Shown here: positions 52,283 through 59,561 of the stretch, piece by piece
Layout: each line of letters starts with the position of its first letter
Position numbering within the stretch: position 1 is the stretch's first letter
From: Lentisalinibacter sp964427415
GTDB taxonomy: Bacteria; Pseudomonadota; Gammaproteobacteria; Steroidobacterales; Woeseiaceae
Assembly (NCBI GenBank): GCA_964427415.1
Contig: CAYRUH010000019.1
Coordinates: 1-64,000, forward strand
DNA length: 64,000 bases
Direction of reading: 5' to 3'
Translations under genes and position numbers: made by a program
Notes under the pieces: generated by a model
Told to the model about the DNA's origin: nothing
What the model saw: only the letters and a program-made list of their open reading frames with translations
Databases searched by the model: none

Positions 52283-53286
52283 TGGCGCGGCGCAGGAAAA
52301 GAGACGCGGAGGGTTTCAGCCTCTCGTTCCTGGATGCGATCAGCTGCGGCTTCGGCGCGGTGCTGTTGCTGCTCGTGCTCACGAAGATCTACGAACCCCA
52401 GACCATCGAGCGCACCCAGCAGGACCTGGAGGGCCTCATTGCCCGGCTCGAGCAGGAGCTGTTCGACATCCGTGGCGAGACGGTGATCCTGAACCGGGAG
52501 CTGGACAGCGCGAAGGAGCAGATCTCCGAGTCGAAGGAGAAGCTGGCGCGGCTGTACGGGGATCTCTCTCGCATCGAGGGTCGTTACGACGCCAGCGCCG
52601 GCGATCAGAGCATCCCCACCGTGGACGAGGGCGAGCTGCGGGCGGCCCGGCAGCGGCTCACCGAGGAGATGCGGCGGCTGAACGCCGACTATAGCCGTCC
52701 GCAGGATGCGCCCGTCGGCGGCATCCCGGTGGACAGCGAATACATCATCTTTATCATCGATACCTCCGGCAGCATGCAGGAGTTCAGCTGGAACCTGGCG
52801 CGGCGCAAGCTCACCGAGACCCTTGACCTGTATCCCCAGGTCAAGGGCCTACAGATCATGAACGACAACGGCCGCTACATGTTCGAGAGTTTCGCCGGCA
52901 AGTGGATCCCGGACACGCCGGGACGGCGCCGCGCCATCCTCTCGGCCATGGCGAACTGGCGGCCGCTCAGCTTCTCCACGCCGGTGAACGGCATCCAGAC
53001 CGCCATCCGCACCTTCGCCGCGCCGGACAAGAAAGTGAGCCTGTACGTTTTCGGCGACGAGTACACGGGCCAGTCGGTGGAGGGCGTCGCCGACGCCGTC
53101 GACCGGTTGAACCCGGAGGGGCCCGACGGCCTGCGACTGGTGCGCATCCACGCCGTCGGCTTCCCGTACCGCTTCGGTGGCCCGGGTAACATCCAGAATT
53201 CCACCATCCAGTTCGCGGCGCTCATGCGCGAGCTGACGCACCGCAATGGCGGCACCTTCGTCGCGCTCACCGAAGACAACCGCTGA
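52282..53286 (+). CDS. Membrane-anchored von Willebrand A protein 2
   Basis: A 334-residue paralogue of the preceding protein with the same plan: ARRRKR, then SLSFLDAISCGFGAVLLLLV with Asp18, coiled coil at about 50-140, and a VWA with DTSGS near residue 159 and a Thr near 239 (FSTPVNGIQTA). GTG start overlaps the upstream TAG by one base. A heterodimer with protein 1 would supply the two B subunits of a 5:2 channel. It ends the operon. Confidence 0.82.
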   Translation: MARRRKRDAEGFSLSFLDAISCGFGAVLLLLVLTKIYEPQTIERTQQDLEGLIARLEQELFDIRGETVILNRELDSAKEQISESKEKLARLYGDLSRIEGRYDASAGDQSIPTVDEGELRAARQRLTEEMRRLNADYSRPQDAPVGGIPVDSEYIIFIIDTSGSMQEFSWNLARRKLTETLDLYPQVKGLQIMNDNGRYMFESFAGKWIPDTPGRRRAILSAMANWRPLSFSTPVNGIQTAIRTFAAPDKKVSLYVFGDEYTGQSVEGVADAVDRLNPEGPDGLRLVRIHAVGFPYRFGGPGNIQNSTIQFAALMRELTHRNGGTFVALTEDNR

Positions 53287-53417
53287 GGCGCCCCGCGCCA
53301 CGATTCGTCATTTTTCGTCCCGATCCGTCACGGCCGCTCCACGGCACCGCCCGGCTGCGGCGCTTTAATGGCAACCGTAGCCAACGGACGCGGCGAAGGC
53401 CGCAGGAGAATGACGAG

Positions 53418-54167
53418 ATGAAAACGAAAGCCATGAGCAAATCCCTGGTCCTGGTCACGAGCCTCGCGCTCGGCGTCACCGCCGCGGTACAGCCCGCCGC
53501 GGCCGCCGAGGCATCGCGCCAGGAGACCATCGGTTTCGGTACCGGTGCCGTCGTCGGCGCCGCCGCCGGCGGTCCGGTGGGATTCCTGGTGGGCGCGGCG
53601 CTGGGTGCGAAGCTGGGCGACATATACCACGAGAAGGACATGCGCACCGAAGCACTCAACGGCGAGCTGTCGGTCGCGCGGCAGCGCCTCGACCGCTTGG
53701 AGGCCGAGCTGGCCGCCACCGACGGCGACCTCCGGCAGGTGGGTGCGGAGCTGCAGGCACTGGTCGCCAGCGGCGCACCCCGGATGCTGGAGCTGTTGAA
53801 GACAGGCATCAAAATGGATCTGCTGTTCCGCACCGAGGCCGACGAGCTGAATGCCAGGACGGCGGACCGGGTGGACGAACTGGCCCGGGTGCTGGCTTCC
53901 GTGCCCTCTGTGCAGATCAGGCTGGATGCGTGGGCGGACCCCCGCGGCGAGGCCGATTATAACCAGTCCCTGTCGGAGCGCAGGGCGGAGCATGTGCTGA
54001 GGCTGCTGACCGCCGCCGGCGTACCGGCTTCCCGGCTGACGGCGAGCGCACATGGTGAGGCCGCAGGCGAGGAGGGCGACGCGCACTATAACGCCCTGGC
54101 TCGTCGGGTCAGTCTCACCCTCTATGTGCCGCAGAACGGTGCACAGCGGGTCGCCGAGAGCCGCTGA
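53418..54167 (+). CDS. OmpA-like envelope protein with glycine zipper (PdsO-like)
   Basis: A 249-residue protein. Signal peptide to about AAAAEA; a Gly-zipper segment (GFGTGAVVGAAAGGPVGFLV); a coiled coil; then an OmpA C-terminal domain (IRLDAWADPRGEADYNQSLS, ERRAEHVLRLL) that binds peptidoglycan. The pattern resembles the PdsO protein of the proteobacterial dedicated sortase system, but no sortase is here. Strong AGGAGAATG ahead of ATG 53418. It lies 131 bases after the operon and could work with it at the cell wall. Confidence 0.75.
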   Translation: MKTKAMSKSLVLVTSLALGVTAAVQPAAAAEASRQETIGFGTGAVVGAAAGGPVGFLVGAALGAKLGDIYHEKDMRTEALNGELSVARQRLDRLEAELAATDGDLRQVGAELQALVASGAPRMLELLKTGIKMDLLFRTEADELNARTADRVDELARVLASVPSVQIRLDAWADPRGEADYNQSLSERRAEHVLRLLTAAGVPASRLTASAHGEAAGEEGDAHYNALARRVSLTLYVPQNGAQRVAESR

Positions 54168-54173
54168 GAGAGC

Positions 54174-54206
54174 GGTGGCAGCTGTCCACGCAGGGCAGCT
54201 GCCACC
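54174..54206. terminator. Bidirectional hairpin between convergent genes
   Basis: GGTGGCAGCTG (54174-54184) pairs with CAGCTGCCACC (54196-54206), 11 base pairs, loop of 11. It lies 6 bases after the OmpA-like stop and 18 before the Hsp20 stop. No T-run. Confidence 0.6.
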
Positions 54207-54224
54207 CACCGTGCGTACCGCAGG

Positions 54225-54755
54225 TCAGTCGCCTCCGGCCACCTCGATCCGCTGCCCGGTCTCTGCAGTCTCCTCCGCCTTCGGTGCCTCGATCTCCAGC
54301 AGGCCGTTCTCGAGTTTCGCCTTGACCTTGCTGACGTCGATCGGCGTCGGCAGTTCGATGCGGCGATAGACATTGTTGCTGCGGAATGTCGACCAGCGGA
54401 TATCCGCTTCTTCTTTGCCTTCCTCCGCGGTGTTTTCGCTCCCGGTTTCGCGAAAAGCCTTCACGATCAGCTCTCGCGGGCTGGCGGTGACCGTGATGTT
54501 GTTCGGCCCGAAGCCGGCCAGTGCGACCTTGAGCTCGAATTCGTCGTCTTCTTCCTCCAGCTCGGCGGCTGGCCAGCAGAATTCGCGTTCGGCCCTGAGC
54601 CAGTCATCCAGATCACGGCCCTCGTCCCCGCCGCGTTCGCGGAACAGCCCATATGCCCGCTCGCGAATCCGCTCCATCAGTTCCTCAACCTCGGCGAACA
54701 CGGGCAGGCTACGGTCCTCGGTTGAAGGCGTGCTCTTTACGTCCACTTTTGACAT
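54225..54755 (-). CDS. Small heat-shock protein with N-terminal DUF2934
   Basis: A 176-residue protein. Residues 27-60 (RIRERAYGLFRERGGDEGRD) match DUF2934; the rest is an alpha-crystallin/Hsp20 domain with ELKVALAGFGPNNITVTASP and KAKLENGLLEIEAPKAEE, the GLL motif of the family. The start at 54755 follows AAGGAGGAAAT. The fusion of DUF2934 to Hsp20 is uncommon. It should bind unfolded proteins without ATP. Confidence 0.85.
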   Translation of the reverse strand: MSKVDVKSTPSTEDRSLPVFAEVEELMERIRERAYGLFRERGGDEGRDLDDWLRAEREFCWPAAELEEEDDEFELKVALAGFGPNNITVTASPRELIVKAFRETGSENTAEEGKEEADIRWSTFRSNNVYRRIELPTPIDVSKVKAKLENGLLEIEAPKAEETAETGQRIEVAGGD

Positions 54756-54843
54756 GATTTCCTCCTTGGTCGGGTGTCGGGTCGTCTTCCCTGAGTCCCC
54801 ATTTGCCGGCAGACCCGGCACGAAGCCAGGACCCATCATGGAG

Positions 54844-54862
54844 CAGTAATATTATGTTACTG
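54844..54862. promoter_or_regulatory. Inverted repeat upstream of the Hsp20 gene
   Basis: CAGTAA-TATTATG-TTACTG in an AT-rich stretch 88 bases before the Hsp20 start. It is a possible operator or part of the promoter (CATAAT on the minus strand). No sigma-32 consensus seen. Confidence 0.35.
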
Positions 54863-54954
54863 AGTCCATCAAGAAATTCTGGCGTCCGCCGGCGGGGAGG
54901 GAAATAGGTATTTGTGGGAAGGCTCTTGCCGGGATCGCAGCGGCCGGCGCGGGC

Positions 54955-55482
54955 TCAGAGCAGCGTCGATTGATCCTTGTGACCTGACCACTTCGGCAGA
55001 TCGTCGTCCACGCGCACTACGCGCCTCCCGTAGAAGATATGGCAGGTCGGTAGGAACGCATCCGGTATCTGCCGCGGGCGACCGAAATCGAATAGTTCCG
55101 GGAAGGCGAGCCACATCCGCTGCCCCTCGTCGGCGACGGGGGTGGCGCAACGGCCGCAGGAGACCTTGCAGGGGAGGATGCGCTCCGCCCGGCCCGCCCC
55201 GCTTGCGTAGAACCGCAGGCAATCGATTCCCGCCGTGAGGCGCACATCCCGCTTGTGGAATATTGCCGCCCATTGCATGGGCGCCCCATGCAGGGTCTGA
55301 CAGTCCCGGCAGTGGCAGAGCTTCGCGTCCACCGGGTCGGCGGCCACCTCGTAGCGCACGGCGCCGCAGTGGCAGCGGGCCGCGTGCTTCGCCGTGAACC
55401 CGGGGTCACCGGGTGCGGCATACTCCGGGCCGAAGCCGGCGGGGCCGCCCGGCGCCGAGCCGTTCCTCTCGCGATCCGGCAT
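54955..55482 (-). CDS. GFA/CENP-V-type zinc protein
   Basis: A 175-residue protein of the glutathione-dependent formaldehyde-activating family: ARCHCGAVRYEV near residue 29, LCHCRDCQTLHGAP near residue 48 and CGRCATPVADEG near residue 101 provide the zinc cysteines. Function of most members is unknown. ATG 55482 (MPDRERNG) chosen; the frame is open further upstream across the divergent acetyltransferase. Confidence 0.82.
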   Translation of the reverse strand: MPDRERNGSAPGGPAGFGPEYAAPGDPGFTAKHAARCHCGAVRYEVAADPVDAKLCHCRDCQTLHGAPMQWAAIFHKRDVRLTAGIDCLRFYASGAGRAERILPCKVSCGRCATPVADEGQRMWLAFPELFDFGRPRQIPDAFLPTCHIFYGRRVVRVDDDLPKWSGHKDQSTLL

Positions 55483-55584
55483 CTCCGATTCCGAGGTCAG
55501 TGGCTGAGCGACAGATGCTAGCGAAACGGCGGCCGGCGCGATACGGTCCGGTACCTGACCTCCTGCAGAGAGACTTCCCGGTCG

Positions 55585-56160
55585 ATGCACATCAGCCAAT
55601 CGGAACGACCATCGCTCGAGACGCCGCGTCTGGTGCTGCGTCCCTTCGGTTTGCCCGACGCCGCCGACGTGCAATGCCTCGCCGGCGACCGGGCCGTTGC
55701 CGACACCACCCTCAACATCCCGCATCCCTACGAGGACGGCATGGCGCAGGCGTGGATCGAGACCCACGCGCAGGAATACGCGGAGGGGCGGCAGGTGAAT
55801 TTCGCAATCACGCTGTCGGCCGAGGGCGCGCTGATCGGTTGTATCAGCCTGAAAATGGATCGGGAGGCGCCCGGCAGCGCCGAGCTCGGTTACTGGGTGG
55901 GCGTGCCCTGGTGGAACCGCGGCTACTGCACGGAGGCGGCGGCGGCCGTGCTCGACTACGGCTTCCGGGTCCTCGAGCTGGAGCGCATCCACGCTCACCA
56001 TCTGCTCCGTAACCCGGCTTCCGGCCGGGTCATGCAGAAGGTCGGCCTGCACGCGCAGGGCGTTGCCCGCGAGTCGTTCCACAAGGCGGGCGAGCGCGAG
56101 GACATCGCGCTCTACGGCATCCGGCGGCGGGACTGGCTCCGGCGCGCTCCGCCCGGCTGA
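55585..56160 (+). CDS. GNAT N-acetyltransferase (RimJ/RimL-like)
   Basis: A 191-residue acetyltransferase. LETPRLVLRPFGLPDAADVQ opens the fold, ELGYWVGVPWWNRGYCTEAA near residue 103 is the acetyl-CoA loop and VMQKVGLHAQGVARESFHK the C-terminal block. RimJ-type alanine N-acetylation or a small-molecule substrate is possible. Confidence 0.88.
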   Translation: MHISQSERPSLETPRLVLRPFGLPDAADVQCLAGDRAVADTTLNIPHPYEDGMAQAWIETHAQEYAEGRQVNFAITLSAEGALIGCISLKMDREAPGSAELGYWVGVPWWNRGYCTEAAAAVLDYGFRVLELERIHAHHLLRNPASGRVMQKVGLHAQGVARESFHKAGEREDIALYGIRRRDWLRRAPPG

Positions 56161-56228
56161 GCGCGGTCCTCGAATGCGGCCGACACGCGGGTTATATTGC
56201 ACGGTCTGACGGACAAGGGACAGAGACG

Positions 56229-56570
56229 ATGACGGCACTGGCGGAGAGACACTGCCGGCCCTGCGAGGGCGGCGTGGAGCCGTTGACTACCGAGCAGGCG
56301 CAGGCGCTGATGAAGGGGCTGGATCCCGAGTGGAACCTGGCCGGCGACGGCAAGTCCATCAGCCGGGACTTCGAGTTCAGGGGATTCGCGCGCACCATCG
56401 CGTTCACCAACGCGGTGGCCTGGGTGGCGACGGTGGAGGGTCATCACCCGGTGATGGAGGTGAGCTACGGCCGCTGCCTGGTGCGTTACACCACCAACGC
56501 CATCGACGGGCTCTCCGACAACGATTTCATCTGCGCGGCCAAGATCGACCGGCTCGCGGGGGGCGCATAG
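56229..56570 (+). CDS. phhB: Pterin-4a-carbinolamine dehydratase
   Basis: A 113-residue enzyme that recycles tetrahydrobiopterin-type cofactor of phenylalanine hydroxylase. The motif EGHHPVMEVSYGRCLVRYTT contains the two catalytic His, and FARTIAFTNAVAWVATV is typical. No phenylalanine hydroxylase is in the window. Convergent with the DUF1295 gene. Confidence 0.93.
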   Translation: MTALAERHCRPCEGGVEPLTTEQAQALMKGLDPEWNLAGDGKSISRDFEFRGFARTIAFTNAVAWVATVEGHHPVMEVSYGRCLVRYTTNAIDGLSDNDFICAAKIDRLAGGA

Positions 56571-56586
56571 GACCGGTCAACAGGTC

Positions 56587-57381
56587 TTAATCCTTCGGCG
56601 GCAGCGGGAAGAACGCGCTGGTGCGACGCACGTACTCCTCGTACTTGGGCTTGGTCTTCTTCAGCGAGCGCTCCAGCAGGCTCACGCCGCTCACTTTCAA
56701 CAGCAGCCAGGTCATGGCGACCGGAGCATAGACCGTCCACAGACCCACCGGATTCTCGCAGGCGGTGACGAACAGGCCCCACCACAGGCAGGCATTGCCG
56801 AAGTAGTTCGGATGGCGGGTGTAGCGCCACAGGCCACGGTTCATGACCTGGCCCTCGTTGGCGGGGTCGGCCTTGAATCGGGCCAGCTGCCAGTCGCCGA
56901 CGGCCTCGAACAGGAAGCCGATCAGCCACAGGGCAGCACCGATGGCTGCGACGATGCCGAGTTCGGCGGGCTTGTCATACACCTGGCCCACCTGCACCGG
57001 CATGGAGATCAGCCACATCAGCACTCCCTGCAGCAGGAACACCTTGAACAGGCTGGCGGTGACGAAGTTGCCGCCGGCGGCCTCGGTCTTCTGCCGCATC
57101 CTGCGGTAGCGGGGGTCCTCGCCGTGGCCGATATTGCGCCAGGCGAGATACAGCCCTAGCCGCGCCGCCCAGATGACCGTCAGCGCCGTCAGCAGGTTCT
57201 GTCGCGCGGGCGCGCCATCGGCCAGGAACCAGGCGACCACGGCGATGATGCCGAAACCCGGGCCCCAGAAAATATCCACGATGCTGGCGTTCTTCAGCGG
57301 TATGCTGAGCAGCCACAGAATGAATACACAGACGAGGGCGACGATGAGGGTCGTGCCGAGGACGAGTGACAGTTCCTGCAT
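56587..57381 (-). CDS. DUF1295 membrane protein (steroid 5-alpha-reductase-like)
   Basis: A 264-residue membrane protein with about six helices and the C-terminal block LWRYTRHPNYFGNACLWWGL typical of DUF1295 and of isoprenylcysteine methyltransferase/steroid reductase relatives. SIVDIFWGPGFGIIAVVAWF near residue 33 is conserved in DUF1295. The substrate is unknown. ATG 57381 chosen; the longer upstream frame is antisense of the next gene. Confidence 0.85.
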   Translation of the reverse strand: MQELSLVLGTTLIVALVCVFILWLLSIPLKNASIVDIFWGPGFGIIAVVAWFLADGAPARQNLLTALTVIWAARLGLYLAWRNIGHGEDPRYRRMRQKTEAAGGNFVTASLFKVFLLQGVLMWLISMPVQVGQVYDKPAELGIVAAIGAALWLIGFLFEAVGDWQLARFKADPANEGQVMNRGLWRYTRHPNYFGNACLWWGLFVTACENPVGLWTVYAPVAMTWLLLKVSGVSLLERSLKKTKPKYEEYVRRTSAFFPLPPKD

Positions 57382-57504
57382 GGATGACGGCTCCTTGGTG
57401 CCGGGACGAGCGGGTTGCCGCAAGGTCTTTCGCGTCGCGGTTGCTGCCGGACGCAGCCGGCAGCGTAGCAGTTTCCGCGCCGTGACGTCCCGGCAGGCGA
57501 TGGC

Positions 57505-58503
57505 ATGACGGCGGAGCGTGAGCCTGACGTTGCGACCATCGAGGTTGCCGCCGCACGCATCGCGGGCGTGGCCCTGCAGACGCCCCTGCTGGAATCGCCG
57601 GCGCTGAACGAGCGGGCCGGCGGGCGCGTACTGCTGAAGCCCGAGTGCCTGCAGCGAACGGGTTCGTTCAAGATTCGCGGTGCCTACAACCGCCTCGCGC
57701 AGATCCCGGAGGAGGCGCGTCCGCGCGGCGTGGTGGCCTGGTCGTCCGGTAATCACGCCCAGGGCGTGGCGGAGGCGGCGCGGCTGCTCGGCATGCGGGC
57801 GACGATCGTCATGCCGGACGACGCGCCGCGACGCAAGGCGGAGGCGACGCGGCGTCTCGGCGCGGAGATCCGCTTCTACGACCGTTATCGGGAGGACCGC
57901 GAGGCGATCGGCCGTGCGATCGCCGAGGAGCACGGCGCGACGCTGGTGCCGTCCTACGACGACTACGCGGTGATCGCCGGCCAGGGCACCGTGGGATTCG
58001 AGATCTGTCGACAGGCCCGGGCACTCGGTGCCGTGCCGGACCGCATCCTGGTGTGCTGCGGCGGAGGGGGACTCAGCGCCGGTATTGCGCTGGCGGCCGA
58101 GTCGCTGGCGCCGACGGCGGAGATCTGGGCTGTCGAGCCCGCCGCCTTCGACGACACGGCCCGCTCGTTCGCCAGCGGCCGGCGCGAAAGCGTGTCGCCG
58201 GAGGCCCGGTCGGTCTGCGATGCCCTGCTCACGCCCTCGCCGGGCCGGCTCACCCTGCCGGTGCTGCAGCGCCGGCTCGCGGGCGTCCTGACGGTTACCG
58301 ACGACGAGGCCGTCGGCGCCATGCGCCACGCTTTCGAGGAGCTGCACCTGGTGCTGGAGCCTGGCGGCGCCGTTGCGCTTGCTGCGCTTCTCGCCGGCAA
58401 GGTCGAGAGCGCGGGTACCACCGTGGTGGTGCTCTCCGGCGGCAACGTGGCCGCCGACGAGTTCTGCCGTCTCACCGGCGGCGGTGGCGGGGAGCCGGCG
58501 TGA
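57505..58503 (+). CDS. PLP-dependent threonine dehydratase / serine racemase family
   Basis: A 332-residue fold-type II enzyme. The PLP lysine is in RTGSFKIRGAYNRL near residue 55; ASSGNHAQG-like WSSGNHAQGVAEAARLLG and the phosphate loop CGGGGLSAGIALA near residue 188 follow. It lacks the ACT domain of biosynthetic IlvA, so it is the catabolic or racemase type. Which activity cannot be decided. Divergent from the DUF1295 gene. Confidence 0.88.
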   Translation: MTAEREPDVATIEVAAARIAGVALQTPLLESPALNERAGGRVLLKPECLQRTGSFKIRGAYNRLAQIPEEARPRGVVAWSSGNHAQGVAEAARLLGMRATIVMPDDAPRRKAEATRRLGAEIRFYDRYREDREAIGRAIAEEHGATLVPSYDDYAVIAGQGTVGFEICRQARALGAVPDRILVCCGGGGLSAGIALAAESLAPTAEIWAVEPAAFDDTARSFASGRRESVSPEARSVCDALLTPSPGRLTLPVLQRRLAGVLTVTDDEAVGAMRHAFEELHLVLEPGGAVALAALLAGKVESAGTTVVVLSGGNVAADEFCRLTGGGGGEPA

Positions 58504-58570
58504 TAAGCTTGGAGCGCCAGCGCTGGAGCGACCGGCGGGCGACGCGGGAACAGCGATAAGGAGAACAGGA

Positions 58571-59539
58571 ATGCACGTGAACCCGGCAACGATGATCGCG
58601 AGCGCCAATGGGAGGACAATGGTGAGGGCAAAGGAGATGGCCACTGCAATGACGGCCGCACTACTGGTCTGGCTGACGGCGGCGCCCGCCGCGCAGTCCG
58701 CCGGGATCGATTTGTCCACCGGCGAGGGCGCGGTGGCCGCCCAGCGCAAGATCATGTGTTCCCTCGAGGACGAGAAGCCGGTCTATTACTGGTGGTACGG
58801 CCGGGCCTACAGCCGCATCCCCGGCGAGGCGGACAAGCTGTTGTTTCTGGTGGAGGGCATGAACGTGCGCCAGTGCGGCACGATCACGGATCCCCGCAGA
58901 GGCGAGGGCTACCGGCTGGTCAGCCGCGAGATCCTGCTCTACAAGGATCCGGAAACCGGTGAGGTGCTGGAGGAATGGGAGAACCCCTGGACCGGCGAGA
59001 CCGTGGACGTGGTGCACGTGACCAACGACCCGGTGAACGGGCGCCCCACCTTTGAGCGCACCGCCGACGGCGAACCCTACCAGGTGGGCCTGTCGATGAA
59101 GAACAACGCCTGGTGGATGACGATCACGGTGCCGCTGTTCTACCCGAACCCTCTCGGCGGCGACTACCAGCCCTATATCGGCGGCACCTATCACGCCACC
59201 GAGATGTTCAACTTCCTGGGCGATATCGACGACCTGGTGGACGCCGGCAAGGATACCGCCGACGTGCGTGTGGGCTGGGTACGCCGTTCCCAGTGGCTGC
59301 CCTGGATGAAGATGGGTGGCCGCCACGGCGATATCTACATGCATACGGCGGGACTCAAGATCAACGGCTACGACGAACTCTCGGAGACCATGAAGACGCA
59401 GATCGAGGAGAACTACCCGATCTATCGCGAGCCGCCGCCGGTAGACGACGACCGGCGCAACGTCACCAGCTGGTCGTACTTCCGCAGCCTGATGGAGCAG
59501 CGCCGCGAAGTGCGCGAGGAAGCGGAGTCCCGCCACTGA
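58571..59539 (+). CDS. DUF1838 family secreted protein
   Basis: A 322-residue protein with a signal peptide (MATAMTAALLVWLTAAPAAQ) and the conserved blocks VYYWWYGRAYSRIPGEADKL, EEWENPWTGETVDVVHVTND and GWVRRSQWLPWMKMGGRHGD of DUF1838. Function unknown; likely periplasmic. ATG 58571 has AAGGAGAA ahead; an internal ATG just before the signal peptide is possible. It precedes an aldehyde dehydrogenase by 22 bases and probably shares its transcript. Confidence 0.82.
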   Translation: MHVNPATMIASANGRTMVRAKEMATAMTAALLVWLTAAPAAQSAGIDLSTGEGAVAAQRKIMCSLEDEKPVYYWWYGRAYSRIPGEADKLLFLVEGMNVRQCGTITDPRRGEGYRLVSREILLYKDPETGEVLEEWENPWTGETVDVVHVTNDPVNGRPTFERTADGEPYQVGLSMKNNAWWMTITVPLFYPNPLGGDYQPYIGGTYHATEMFNFLGDIDDLVDAGKDTADVRVGWVRRSQWLPWMKMGGRHGDIYMHTAGLKINGYDELSETMKTQIEENYPIYREPPPVDDDRRNVTSWSYFRSLMEQRREVREEAESRH

Positions 59540-59561
59540 TCTGCCGACGGGTCAGGCTGCC

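Noticed and set aside
41072..53286. The operon as a Zorya defence system
   Set aside because: Zorya has a MotA-like ZorA, but also a ZorB with an OmpA domain and helicase or nuclease effectors. None is in this operon.
34462..53286. Kinase, PP2C and FHA as type VI secretion regulators (PpkA/PppA/Fha)
   Set aside because: No tss genes (sheath, tube, ClpV, membrane complex) occur in the window.
53287..53417. A promoter for the OmpA-like gene
   Set aside because: No -35/-10 pair of reasonable quality was seen; read-through from the operon is equally possible.
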